A stretch of DNA of 64,000 nt from Aquimarina mycalae (GTDB taxonomy: Bacteria; Bacteroidota; Bacteroidia; Flavobacteriales; Flavobacteriaceae). Shown piece after piece: positions 18,243 to 26,948 of this stretch. Position numbers and translations under genes: made by a program. How positions within the stretch are numbered: position 1 is the stretch's first letter; the number at the start of each line of letters is the position of its first letter. The stretch spans positions 62,001 to 126,000 of the forward strand of contig NZ_JARYGY010000010.1 in assembly GCF_029906345.1 (NCBI RefSeq), written 5' to 3'. The notes beneath the pieces were generated by a model, which was not told the DNA's origin, ran no database searches, and worked only from the letters and a program-made list of their open reading frames with translations.

Positions 18243-18728
18243 TTATTCGAACTCAATTAATAATTTTCCCTTATCAACAGCTTCACCTGTAGTAACTGCA
18301 ATAGATTTGATAACTCCTTCTCTAGGAGAAGTAATGATGTTTTCCATTTTCATTGCTTCTAGGACCAACAAATAATCATCTTCTTTTACTGTTTGTCCAA
18401 CCTCGACTTGAATATCTATGATTAGTCCTGGCATTGGAGATTTAATAGAATTTACTTGCTTAGAAGCACCAATAGAAAATCCCATTTCAGATATCATCCC
18501 GTCTAAGGGGTTTGCAATGTCTACATGATAAGTGTTAGCATTAACTTTTACGGTGTATTTTTTAGTATTGAAATCTGATGTAACAATCTCTGCATCATGT
18601 GATTGATTGTTGTGAAGTAAGTGGAATTGAGATTCTGAAGTGTTAACAATATCAGCATTAGAACTATCAGTATCTGATATTGTAAACTCAAAATCCTTAT
18701 TTACTTTTACTTTATATGTTGTGCTCAT
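18243..18728 (-). CDS. biotin carboxyl carrier protein of acyl-CoA carboxylase
   Basis: A 161-aa carrier protein. The C-terminal biotinyl domain has the canonical EAMKMEN motif with the biotinylated Lys about 35 residues from the end, preceded by SPMPGLIIDIQVEVGQTVK. The N-terminal about 80 residues form a poorly conserved beta-rich region as in PCC/MCC alpha-subunit linker (BT) domains, which suggests that a fused alpha subunit has been split into carrier plus carboxylase. I prefer the ATG at 18728 (MSTTYKV); an in-frame ATG at 18743 would add five residues. First gene of the operon. Confidence 0.9.
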   Translation of the reverse strand: MSTTYKVKVNKDFEFTISDTDSSNADIVNTSESQFHLLHNNQSHDAEIVTSDFNTKKYTVKVNANTYHVDIANPLDGMISEMGFSIGASKQVNSIKSPMPGLIIDIQVEVGQTVKEDDYLLVLEAMKMENIITSPREGVIKSIAVTTGEAVDKGKLLIEFE

Positions 18729-18907
18729 AAGTAAATTATTCAATTGATGGCTAAATATAAGTATTAAATTGAATGAAGCCTTATTAGAGAAATTATTTTT
18801 GAAAAAAGTGAAGTTTTAGAAAGATTCCTAAAATATAAACTAGACAAATTGTGTATTGAATTGTAGTGATTTACAATTTTATCCAAATTCCTTTTTTCGA
18901 ATTTTAA

Positions 18908-19459
18908 TCAATCAGATAAGCGTTTTACATACCATAAAAAGGCGTTTGTAAATTGCGTTGCTTTTTCTGAAAACGATTGATCTGTTAACTTTCCTGACGT
19001 ATCAAATACTTCTTGTACTTTAGAAATGCATAATTTTTCTGGTATAGGAATCCCTCCAAGAGCTAATCCCACTAATCTCAATTGTGATAAACAGTATAAC
19101 CCACCAAAACCGCCAGAAGAAACAGTTACGATACCTAAAGGGATATGCTTAAATATTTGTGGATCCAAATAATCTAAAGCATTTTTTAATGCTCCAGGAA
19201 TTCCATTTTTGTATTCTGGGCTTACGATAATTATACCATCAGATTTGGATAATAAACTGCTAAATTCTTCTAACTTTTCTGGAGGCTCTGTTGTTTGATT
19301 CATTCTAATTTCCATGATGGGAAAAGGATATTCTTTTAGGTCAAGCAGTGTTGAATTAATATGATCCGTTTCAAGAAACTTCTCTTGTAGATATTGTGCT
19401 ACAAAATGACTTTTTCTTCCATCTCTAATAGATCCTGATAGAATTATAATTTTTTTCAT
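18908..19459 (-). CDS. NADPH-dependent FMN reductase (SsuE/ArsH-like flavodoxin fold)
   Basis: A 183-aa NADPH-dependent FMN reductase. The flavin phosphate loop GSIRDGRKSHFVAQYL is at residues 9-24 and the second flavin loop SPEYKNGIPGALKNALDYL at about residues 80-98; HIPLGIVTVSSGGFGG follows. Such enzymes supply free FMNH2. It is the last gene of the 14-gene minus-strand block, which also encodes two SsuD-like monooxygenases and an acyl-CoA-dehydrogenase-fold flavoprotein, so it is the probable flavin-reducing partner for them (inference). A 179-nt gap separates it from the carboxylase operon downstream. Confidence 0.87.
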   Translation of the reverse strand: MKKIIILSGSIRDGRKSHFVAQYLQEKFLETDHINSTLLDLKEYPFPIMEIRMNQTTEPPEKLEEFSSLLSKSDGIIIVSPEYKNGIPGALKNALDYLDPQIFKHIPLGIVTVSSGGFGGLYCLSQLRLVGLALGGIPIPEKLCISKVQEVFDTSGKLTDQSFSEKATQFTNAFLWYVKRLSD

Positions 19460-19485
19460 GTATTACTTTTGGTTGAGATGTTCGA

Positions 19486-20511
19486 TTAGTTTGTATTTGT
19501 TTCTTTAACCATATTAAATTGGTCTTTATTAGAAAGAATAACTTCAAATGTTTTTCTTAGATAGCTTAATAAGCGTTCGGTTGATTGGGATCGTTCTCCT
19601 TCTTTTATAGAATACGAGTGTTCATGATAGTAATAATATACAAGTTGGTATCCTCTTATACCATCATTTTTGGTATATGCATCAATATATTCATTAGCTT
19701 GATCTAATAGTTTTTCGTTAGCATTAAAAGTAACCCATTTATAATCACATCGACCAAAAGTAACAACTGGTTTGCCATGAATAAGACTTTCAAAACCAGT
19801 ACCAGAATTTATACACATCACTCCTTTACTTTTTTGAATTAATTCATGAATATTTCCATCTACTACATGCACATAAGTTCGATCTTTACAAGAGTTTTGT
19901 GTGTGTGCTACAATGTCTGGATCTAAAAAATTTCCAGGATGTAATTTAAAAACAATATGCTGTTGTGATTTTTCGGCCCAGTTGCTTAGTAATGTAATAA
20001 AATCTGCAACTCCAATTGGAGAATTGTTTTTGATCATTACATCTGTAGGACGTTGTATTGGAGCAAATATGAAATGCTCTGGTGTATCGTGAAGAGAATT
20101 TATTGGAGGTTGCTTTTGTTTAGAATACCCTTTGGTTAAAAAATCTGAACTAAGATGTTTACAGAATGTAATTGCTTTTTGTGTATCTACAGTTTCAAAA
20201 GAAGGAATGCTTTGCATCATCGAATGTTGAGGTCCCCATCCATCTGTATCAATAGTAAATAAATAACTTAAATGCATTTGTTTATAAAAAATGTCAGAAT
20301 CAGCATCTGTATTCTTACTGTGATGTGCACTGATAATGGCATCTGGTTTCAATTCTTCAGAAAGAGGAATAATATTTTGATTAAATTCTACGCTTAATTT
20401 TTGTAAGCAGTATTTTAACATGGTTTCAAAAACAGCCCAATCATCATCACCTAGCGTTTTTTTATTATGTGAAATAAACGATCTGTAATATTTTATAAAA
20501 ACACGATTCAT
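19486..20511 (-). CDS. capsule-synthesis-like (KpsC/KpsS-type) GT-B protein
   Basis: A 341-aa cytoplasmic protein of uncertain function. The C-terminal half resembles nucleotide-sugar-binding halves of GT-B capsule/Kdo transferase-like proteins: FKLHPGNF near residue 200 and CINSGTGFESLIHGKPVVTFG near residues 237-257, a pattern of Ser-Gly before Glu and Pro-Val-Val. The N-terminal half shows DAIISAHHSKN and a DTDGWGPQHSM motif. No membrane segment is evident. Sits between a GT4-like gene (32 nt upstream) and the FMN reductase gene (26 nt downstream). A sugar transferase role is inferred from fold only. Confidence 0.6.
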   Translation of the reverse strand: MNRVFIKYYRSFISHNKKTLGDDDWAVFETMLKYCLQKLSVEFNQNIIPLSEELKPDAIISAHHSKNTDADSDIFYKQMHLSYLFTIDTDGWGPQHSMMQSIPSFETVDTQKAITFCKHLSSDFLTKGYSKQKQPPINSLHDTPEHFIFAPIQRPTDVMIKNNSPIGVADFITLLSNWAEKSQQHIVFKLHPGNFLDPDIVAHTQNSCKDRTYVHVVDGNIHELIQKSKGVMCINSGTGFESLIHGKPVVTFGRCDYKWVTFNANEKLLDQANEYIDAYTKNDGIRGYQLVYYYYHEHSYSIKEGERSQSTERLLSYLRKTFEVILSNKDQFNMVKETNTN

Positions 20512-20543
20512 AGATTTTGTTAGTTATACTTATATGATATTGA

Positions 20544-21509
20544 TTATTCTAAAGATACCATTTCCGTCTTAGTTATTAAAGAATATGCTAGCGCAACTAC
20601 TTCTTTTATCCAGTCTTCTAATGTGTAATCATTCATAAGTCTGCTGATTTCATCAGGATTATAGAAATCACGTTTGTTTTTTAGATACAATGCTTTTATT
20701 GCTTTACTAATCTCTAATGGGGTATCAACTAAAGTAATTGCTTCAGTATTTCCGACATCTATTATAGGAGCCCATCCTACTTTAGTCGAAATCACTGGTT
20801 TTCCTGTGGCTAAAGATTCAAATAATGTAAGAGGACCTGCTTCGGTACTACTTGTAATCACTAGACAGTTCATTTTACGATATAAATTGGGATATGTGGT
20901 TATTGGGTAGTTTTCTTTTGGATATATTTCACAGTTGAATCCTAAAGATTGCAAGAACGCTCCACTTTCTTCAATTCCTTTACCAAGCAATATGATTTTA
21001 AATTCAGTTTTGGGTAATTCTAATTGTTGTATAGCTTTAATAAACCAAGAGATGCGTTTTCTCCAATGATTCCTTCCGATCCAGGCAATGGTAAATTTTT
21101 CAGGCTTATTACTTCCAGGATGAAAAGCAGATAATGCACCAATAGGTCTTTCGAGAATGTTTTTGTTTGTTATGGATACACCGTTTCGAAGAAGTATTTT
21201 TTTCTGATCTGGATGGCAAAGCACGAGTCCTTTTACTTTGTGCACGATTCCTCTTAGCCCATTTGGTTGATAAATATTATCATGATCATAAAGATCATGT
21301 ATACATACTACGGTTTTTTCTACATTAGGAGATAAGATAGCTTCTGTGGTTCTAATTGCAATCCAAGCATCTGCATTTTGATCTGGATATTGGCTTGTTA
21401 TAATACGAATACCTTTTAAATCTAGTTTCTGGAAATGCATTTTGAGATCATCAAATAACCAGGGACTGGTTATGGATTTCGAATATACATTTAGTATGCG
21501 TTCTGCCAT
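20544..21509 (-). CDS. glycosyltransferase family 4-like protein
   Basis: A 321-aa GT-B glycosyltransferase, shorter than usual for GT4 (about 350-400 aa). The C-terminal donor-binding domain is clear: FTIAWIGRNHWRKRISWF near residue 140, FKIILLGKG, then the EX7E-type motif in SSTEAGPLTLFESLATGKPV near residues 220-240. The N-terminal acceptor domain is compact, with VVCIHDLYDHDN near residue 68. It likely transfers an activated sugar to a cytoplasmic acceptor. Neighbours are a second GT-B-like gene and a luciferase-family monooxygenase gene, so it may glycosylate a small molecule made by this cluster. Confidence 0.78.
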   Translation of the reverse strand: MAERILNVYSKSITSPWLFDDLKMHFQKLDLKGIRIITSQYPDQNADAWIAIRTTEAILSPNVEKTVVCIHDLYDHDNIYQPNGLRGIVHKVKGLVLCHPDQKKILLRNGVSITNKNILERPIGALSAFHPGSNKPEKFTIAWIGRNHWRKRISWFIKAIQQLELPKTEFKIILLGKGIEESGAFLQSLGFNCEIYPKENYPITTYPNLYRKMNCLVITSSTEAGPLTLFESLATGKPVISTKVGWAPIIDVGNTEAITLVDTPLEISKAIKALYLKNKRDFYNPDEISRLMNDYTLEDWIKEVVALAYSLITKTEMVSLE

Positions 21510-21568
21510 TTTTATTTTACTAGTATTAAACTGGAGTATAGGTGTTTTGTTTTTTTAGAAGCGTCATT

Positions 21569-22654
21569 TTATACCTTAGTTAACGATTTACGTTTCTCCA
21601 TTTTCCGAATAATAGGAATTACATGTGTACCAAAACGGTTCATTTCTTCTAATTTAGGCCAACCTGATAGTATAAAATGAGTAACACCTACTTCCTTATA
21701 TTCAATAAATTTCTCTGCTACTTCTTTATAACTTCCTACAATAGCTATTCCTGTTGGACCAATTGTTTTTACTACTCCTGTCCATAAATTTGGACTTGGC
21801 CATTCATCCTTGGCGAGTTGTTGTGTTTTGTTAATAGATTTAGAATCACTTTTGGTTACATACCCATTTTGTTGGTTTTTATATTTTTTTGTTTCCTCTA
21901 AAAGTTTATTTGCGGCAAGTATGGCTTCAGCGTTAGTTGATCTACAAATAACAGATAGACGAAGCCCAGCGACCTTACCTTTAGTTAGAATTGGAGTTAT
22001 TTTTTTTTGAATATTTCCAGGAGTATCTCCTAATTGTATCCAACAATCCCCATATTTTAGAGAAAGATCGATAGCTGGTTGAGAACCTCCTCCTATAAAA
22101 ATAAAGGGACGTTTGGTTTTTTCTGAAACATAAGGAGTATTTAGTAATCCTTCTTCTATTTTTAGATATTTACCAGTTACATTTACTGGCCCATCTGTAT
22201 CCCAGAACTGTAAACAAGCGCTTAAGAAGTCATCGGTACGTTCGTATCGCTCATTATGCGTAAGGAAATCACCATAATATTGTTGTTCGGTAGGAGAGTG
22301 TCCAGCAACTACATTAATATATAATCTACCCTTAGAAAATGTAGATAAAGTGTTTATTTGTTGAACAAATAAAGTTGGAGATAATAAACCTGAACGAACA
22401 GCGATAATAAATCCTAATTGCTTAATTTCTTTGGTAAGAGCTAAAGTTAATAATGTGGGGTCTGGTTTGCCATAATTGATGTCTACTAAAACAGATTCTA
22501 TACCTAGTTTTTCTGCTTCTTTGCAAAAATCACTTTGTAATTTAAGATCCGGCCATGCTGCCTTTCCTGAGTCATTTTGTGTAGCGCTTGTAGTATAAGA
22601 TTCTTCTCCTCCTTGTATCAAACGCCAGTGAAAATGTATATTATCTTCTTCCAT
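21569..22654 (-). CDS. LLM-class flavin-dependent monooxygenase (SsuD-like), copy 2
   Basis: A 361-aa bacterial-luciferase-fold protein in the alkanesulfonate monooxygenase (SsuD) branch. Landmarks are FHWRLIQGGE at the start, LGFIIAVRSGLLSPTLFVQQINTLS at about residues 80-105 (the flavin/loop region of SsuD), INVVAGHSPTEQQYYGDFL and FIGGGSQPAIDLSLKYGDCW. Such enzymes use FMNH2 and O2 to oxygenate organosulfur or other substrates. It is paralogous to the adjacent gene 22657-23748, 2 nt apart. The pair may act as a heteromer or on successive substrates. Confidence 0.86.
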   Translation of the reverse strand: MEEDNIHFHWRLIQGGEESYTTSATQNDSGKAAWPDLKLQSDFCKEAEKLGIESVLVDINYGKPDPTLLTLALTKEIKQLGFIIAVRSGLLSPTLFVQQINTLSTFSKGRLYINVVAGHSPTEQQYYGDFLTHNERYERTDDFLSACLQFWDTDGPVNVTGKYLKIEEGLLNTPYVSEKTKRPFIFIGGGSQPAIDLSLKYGDCWIQLGDTPGNIQKKITPILTKGKVAGLRLSVICRSTNAEAILAANKLLEETKKYKNQQNGYVTKSDSKSINKTQQLAKDEWPSPNLWTGVVKTIGPTGIAIVGSYKEVAEKFIEYKEVGVTHFILSGWPKLEEMNRFGTHVIPIIRKMEKRKSLTKV

Positions 22655-22656
22655 TA

Positions 22657-23748
22657 TTAGAAATTCTGTGGTTTTAATTTTTCTTGTTTTTCCATTTTTC
22701 TTACCAAGGGTAAAACTCCTTGTCCAAAATGTTCAATTTCTTCGATATCTGGCCAGCCAATAAATAAAAATTGAGTAATCCCAATTTTCTTATAATTATA
22801 TAAAGCTTTTGCAATATTTTCGTATGAGCCTACTAAAGCTATTGAAGGCGCTCCCATATATGGAACAGCTCCTGTCCATAAGTATGGAGTTATCCAAGAA
22901 GAATCATTGTTAAATGCCATATCCATAATTTCTGTAAAACCTTGTGAATCAAAGCGATTTTTATACCCTTTATGAACTTCTTTTTTATTACCTATAAAAT
23001 TTTTCAAGAATTCTTTTGCAGCTCCTTTTGCTTCCTCTTCTGTAGGTCTAGAAACGATAGAAGTTAATATTCCAACTTCTTTTCCTGCATTTAATACTGG
23101 TTGAATTTTACTTGCTAATGCCTCTGGTGCGTCTGGAAACCTCCAAAGACAATCTCCTTTTTTAGATACTAAATCAGCAGCTTCTTTAGAATTACCTCCA
23201 ACATATATTTCGGGGCGACTTTTTTCTGAATTATAAGGAGTCTTAATAACTCCATTTTTTATTTGATAATAGGAACCACTATAATTGACAGGCTCTTTTT
23301 TTGTCCAAAAAGCATTACATATCTCAACAAATTCGGAGGTACGTAGATTACGTTGTTCTTTATCCAAAAAATCTCCATAGTACTTTAATTCTTTTGGAGT
23401 GTGCCCATTTACTACATTAATATGAATTCGATCACCAATAAGTGTAGTAGCTGTGTTTAATTGTTGTACAAAATATGTTGGAGTTATCAATCCCGATCGA
23501 ACGGCTATTAAGAACTTAATATGCTTAGTTTCCTGTGCAAGGGCAATGGTAAGCATTAATGGATCTGGTCTGGTAAATCCAATAGCCATAAGCATAGAAT
23601 CAATACCATTTTCTTCTGCTTTTAGACACAATTCTAATTGATCCTCAAAATTAATCAAGCCAGTTAATTCTTCACAATTTTTGGAAGCTCTTAAATTGCT
23701 TCCCGCTTGTGATAGACTCCAATGAAATCGTATAGGTAAATTTTTCAT
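22657..23748 (-). CDS. LLM-class flavin-dependent monooxygenase (SsuD-like), copy 1
   Basis: A 363-aa luciferase-like monooxygenase paralogous to the next gene. Corresponding motifs are FHWSLSQAGSN at residues 8-18, IKFLIAVRSGLITPTYFVQQL near residue 78, INVVNGHTPKELKYYGDFL near residue 112 and IYVGGNSKEAADLVSKKGDC near residue 180. Predicted to use FMNH2 supplied by a separate reductase. The 86-nt gap upstream is the largest inside the 14-gene block and could hide an internal promoter. Substrate unknown; a sulfonate is only the family default. Confidence 0.86.
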   Translation of the reverse strand: MKNLPIRFHWSLSQAGSNLRASKNCEELTGLINFEDQLELCLKAEENGIDSMLMAIGFTRPDPLMLTIALAQETKHIKFLIAVRSGLITPTYFVQQLNTATTLIGDRIHINVVNGHTPKELKYYGDFLDKEQRNLRTSEFVEICNAFWTKKEPVNYSGSYYQIKNGVIKTPYNSEKSRPEIYVGGNSKEAADLVSKKGDCLWRFPDAPEALASKIQPVLNAGKEVGILTSIVSRPTEEEAKGAAKEFLKNFIGNKKEVHKGYKNRFDSQGFTEIMDMAFNNDSSWITPYLWTGAVPYMGAPSIALVGSYENIAKALYNYKKIGITQFLFIGWPDIEEIEHFGQGVLPLVRKMEKQEKLKPQNF

Positions 23749-23834
23749 GTTTTTTTATATATAAAAAAGAACATCTGATTCTGATTTGTGTACTATAGAA
23801 ACGCTAGCTGTAATTTAGTACCATGATTGTTCAT

Positions 23835-25418
23835 TTAGACCTGATGTGCATTCCTTTTTTGCGAGTATTCAAAATGTGCTTTTTTCTGACTTTCAACAGA
23901 AATATGATTGTCATATTTTGGAGGTTCTTCTAATACCGTATAATGATTACCATTATACGTTCCTTTAGCTATCACAACATCATGATGATATAACTCTTGT
24001 GTAACTTCGGCGGCAATATATCGAATGGCAAAACCTATTCTTGGTTTGTCTGAGATATTAGGATTTGATCCATGTATGATATTTACATGATGTAAAGACA
24101 TTTCGCCAGCTTTTAATTCTATATCTACTGCTTTTTCTTTATTAAATTTTTCAATTACAGTCAAACCAGAAGGAAGCACACTGTTTTCTGAAGGAGTAGA
24201 ATCGTGAGCATACAAGCGATCTTGAGATCCTGGGATTACTTGTAAACAACCATTCTCCTGTACACTATCTTCAAAAGCGACCCAGGCTGTTACATATTTA
24301 GGTGAAGAAAACTTCATAAAATATCCATCTTGATGCCAAAGAACAGATTTTTTGTTATTTGGTTTTTTGTAAAAAAGAGTAGAACCATGTACTAGAATAT
24401 TAGGACCTAATATAGGTTCAAGATATTGAAGAATAACAGGGTGAGTTACCAGCTTATATGCCCATGCAAAATGTAAATGCAATTGAACTAATCGGTTGTG
24501 TTCTATCTGATCTTTTAATAATATTTTTTGGTTTTGAAATGCCTTTCGATAATAATTTAATTCATCATCAGATAATACGTTAATTGGAGCATAATAGCCG
24601 TTCTGATGATATTTCTTAGAGATTGCGATTTCAGTATTTGAGTTTTTTTTATAAGTTATGCCAGTCATTTTAGCTACTTTTTTAGTTACAATATCTCTAT
24701 ATGTGTGCATAAAGATTTCTTGATCTATATTGCATTCTACGCCTGGTATATGACGCTCTTTTCGTGTATTATCATCAAAACGCCTAACATTAGCTGTTAT
24801 ATCTCGGATTACTAAAGTGTTGGAGTGATGATATATTTTTGCAAAAAAATCCCAATCTTCCCAAGTAGGTAAAGAAGGATCAAAAAAAGGAGGAGTTATA
24901 TTATTTAGTACATCACGTTTAAAAATATGACAAGAAGTTGCTGTGATTAGACCATAGTGCCAATATGCAGGAAAATCTGAAAGCAATGTTGGATAAGGAT
25001 ATAACTTTAATTTAGGATGTAAACCAGAACGATCAGAATGTTGTTCTAGTAACCAAAATTTAGCATCCGAAATAATAGTTTCTACTTCAGGAAACTTTTT
25101 GAATGAACTTAATTGTTTTTTGAACGCATCTTCCACAAATATATCATCAGAATCCAGAAAACTGATGTATTTTCCAAGAGCTAGTGTTAACCCTACATTT
25201 CTAGCTACGGATTGACCTTGATTTTCTTGATATATGTATGTGATTCTCTCTATATATTTAGAAAGAACCTCCTTGGTGTTATCGGTAGAACCATCATCTA
25301 TTATAATTATCTGAATATTAGAAATCCCTTGATTTAAAACACTCTCTATAGCCTCGTGGATGATAAATCCACGATTATATGTAGGTATGATTACAGAAAT
25401 TAGATATTCACTATTCAT
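23835..25418 (-). CDS. GT2 glycosyltransferase fused to phytanoyl-CoA dioxygenase-like (PhyH) domain
   Basis: A 527-aa two-domain protein. Residues 1-230 are a GT2 glycosyltransferase: VIIPTYNRG at 9-17, DDGSTDN at 41-47, the DxD-type LDSDD at 88-92 and the WEDWD acceptor motif at 186-190. Residues about 270-520 are a PhyH Fe(II)/2-oxoglutarate dioxygenase with an intact facial triad His362-x-Asp364...His449 and the 2-oxoglutarate-binding Arg460. The fusion suggests that one small molecule or glycan is both glycosylated and hydroxylated. Lies 19 nt after the transporter/phosphatase gene. No frameshift is needed, so the fusion looks genuine. Confidence 0.85.
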   Translation of the reverse strand: MNSEYLISVIIPTYNRGFIIHEAIESVLNQGISNIQIIIIDDGSTDNTKEVLSKYIERITYIYQENQGQSVARNVGLTLALGKYISFLDSDDIFVEDAFKKQLSSFKKFPEVETIISDAKFWLLEQHSDRSGLHPKLKLYPYPTLLSDFPAYWHYGLITATSCHIFKRDVLNNITPPFFDPSLPTWEDWDFFAKIYHHSNTLVIRDITANVRRFDDNTRKERHIPGVECNIDQEIFMHTYRDIVTKKVAKMTGITYKKNSNTEIAISKKYHQNGYYAPINVLSDDELNYYRKAFQNQKILLKDQIEHNRLVQLHLHFAWAYKLVTHPVILQYLEPILGPNILVHGSTLFYKKPNNKKSVLWHQDGYFMKFSSPKYVTAWVAFEDSVQENGCLQVIPGSQDRLYAHDSTPSENSVLPSGLTVIEKFNKEKAVDIELKAGEMSLHHVNIIHGSNPNISDKPRIGFAIRYIAAEVTQELYHHDVVIAKGTYNGNHYTVLEEPPKYDNHISVESQKKAHFEYSQKRNAHQV

Positions 25419-25437
25419 AAAAAAACAGATAATAGAA

Positions 25438-26940
25438 CTAGGAGAGTTCGATTTCTTTTGTATTGATTAATCCATCAATCAATTTTTCAAGTTTTAATGC
25501 ACATTCTATATAAGCTCTAACTCCACGTCCGTGCGGTACAGGAATTTGATCTTTTACGTCTAGGCAATATACTTTACCTAAAGCTTCAGGAAATTTATCC
25601 AGAATAGATTGTTTATGAGCTGATGACATACACCAGATTTTATCTACAATAGAAATATCCTGTTGGGATAATTTATGAGAGCTATGTGGTATTATTTTCA
25701 TTTGTAAATGTTCTAAAGCAGAACGAGCGTCTTCACTCATAGAAACACCTTCTTCTGCGGTAATACCAGCACTTAGAATCTTTATATTGGTTGGAGAAGT
25801 AAATTCTCCTTTTGATTGTAATCTACTCATCATTTTATTCATACAAATGGTCTGCGCCATTGGCGATCTCCCTGTATTTCCTGGGCAGATAAACATATAA
25901 ACTCTTTGTTTGATTTCGGATTCCTTACGTACGAATTTGATAACTTTAGGAGCACTGAGAACACCGATAGCCATTAATAAGAGAAGGGCTCCTATAAGCT
26001 GAGTGTTTGTGTAAAAGGTGCCTTCAAATACCACAGATAGAATAACTGCAGCGGTTACTCCTGCCAGTAAACTTGCACAGCGATTGATAGGTATACAAAA
26101 GGTGTTTTCTCTATTATTAAGATAAATGCGAGAACCAAAAATATAAAGACCTGCATAGAGCAATCCTATAAGTAATGCAGGAATAAGTAATCCAGAACTA
26201 AGAAAGGAAGTATACCCAGATCTTAATGAAAGCATGAATTCTCCCTGACCAATAATAGCTAACAACATAGGAATACATAGTATTGCCGCCATTGCAGAAA
26301 GCATTTCTTCTACAAAATATCGATAGGTATTAGAAGTGTCATTAGACTTAGCAGTATATGTCATAAACTGCAATCTGAAAAAGTAACCAGAAAGATATGC
26401 TGCAATATTTATTCCTGCAATAAGTCCTATATTGTATCCAACTTTTTCTGAAAAAACGATTAATAAAGAAAATAAGGTAAGACCAAAGGCTAGCCATGAA
26501 TACCAGTGTATTTTTCTACCATAAACTTTATCAATAAATGGCGCCATAATGAGTACACCTCCTCGCATTAATAACGCAGCAAATACAATAGAAATACCTG
26601 TAAAACTATAAGCAAGAGTAGTAGTAGCAATGATAACGGCAGTGGCAATGCCCGAAAAAAAGGTGTATTTATTAGAAGCAAATGGAATGTTTATTCCCAG
26701 AATTTTTACTGTTCCAGCTTGTTTCCACCAACCTGTTAGGATTAATATTATTGAAAAGCCTAATACTGTACCTATGAGCACCATTGGTAGTAATGTAAAT
26801 CCAGATATAGAGGTTGCGGTATCAGAAAATAATCCTTTGGATAAGATTTTAGTCATTCCGCTATATGGTACATAAAATGCAAAGTATCCTAAGGCTAATG
26901 CCCAAATACTTAGTTTTTGTTTAGGAGTTGCTTTTTCCAT
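25438..26940 (-). CDS. DMT-like membrane transporter fused to low-molecular-weight phosphatase domain
   Basis: A 500-aa protein. Residues 1-335 contain about ten hydrophobic segments resembling an EamA/drug-metabolite transporter. After a short basic linker, residues 346-500 are a low-molecular-weight protein tyrosine phosphatase-type domain: P-loop CPGNTGRS with Cys352 and Arg358 (CX5R), ILSAGITAEEGVSMS at 388-402, and DKIWCMSSAHKQSIL at 433-447. The C-terminal Asp-Pro pair of active phosphatases is not obvious (DVKDQIPVPHG). It may sense or dephosphorylate a protein or arginine, or be a thiol-based reductase-like domain, at the membrane. The family default is phosphatase; the coupling with a transporter is unusual. 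Confidence 0.78.
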   Translation of the reverse strand: MEKATPKQKLSIWALALGYFAFYVPYSGMTKILSKGLFSDTATSISGFTLLPMVLIGTVLGFSIILILTGWWKQAGTVKILGINIPFASNKYTFFSGIATAVIIATTTLAYSFTGISIVFAALLMRGGVLIMAPFIDKVYGRKIHWYSWLAFGLTLFSLLIVFSEKVGYNIGLIAGINIAAYLSGYFFRLQFMTYTAKSNDTSNTYRYFVEEMLSAMAAILCIPMLLAIIGQGEFMLSLRSGYTSFLSSGLLIPALLIGLLYAGLYIFGSRIYLNNRENTFCIPINRCASLLAGVTAAVILSVVFEGTFYTNTQLIGALLLLMAIGVLSAPKVIKFVRKESEIKQRVYMFICPGNTGRSPMAQTICMNKMMSRLQSKGEFTSPTNIKILSAGITAEEGVSMSEDARSALEHLQMKIIPHSSHKLSQQDISIVDKIWCMSSAHKQSILDKFPEALGKVYCLDVKDQIPVPHGRGVRAYIECALKLEKLIDGLINTKEIELS

Positions 26941-26948
26941 GTATGCTT

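Noticed and set aside
18859..18878. AATTGTA/TACAATT hairpin as terminator between the FMN reductase and carboxylase operons
   Set aside because: Seven AT-rich pairs and no T-run in the minus-strand direction; insufficient for a terminator call.
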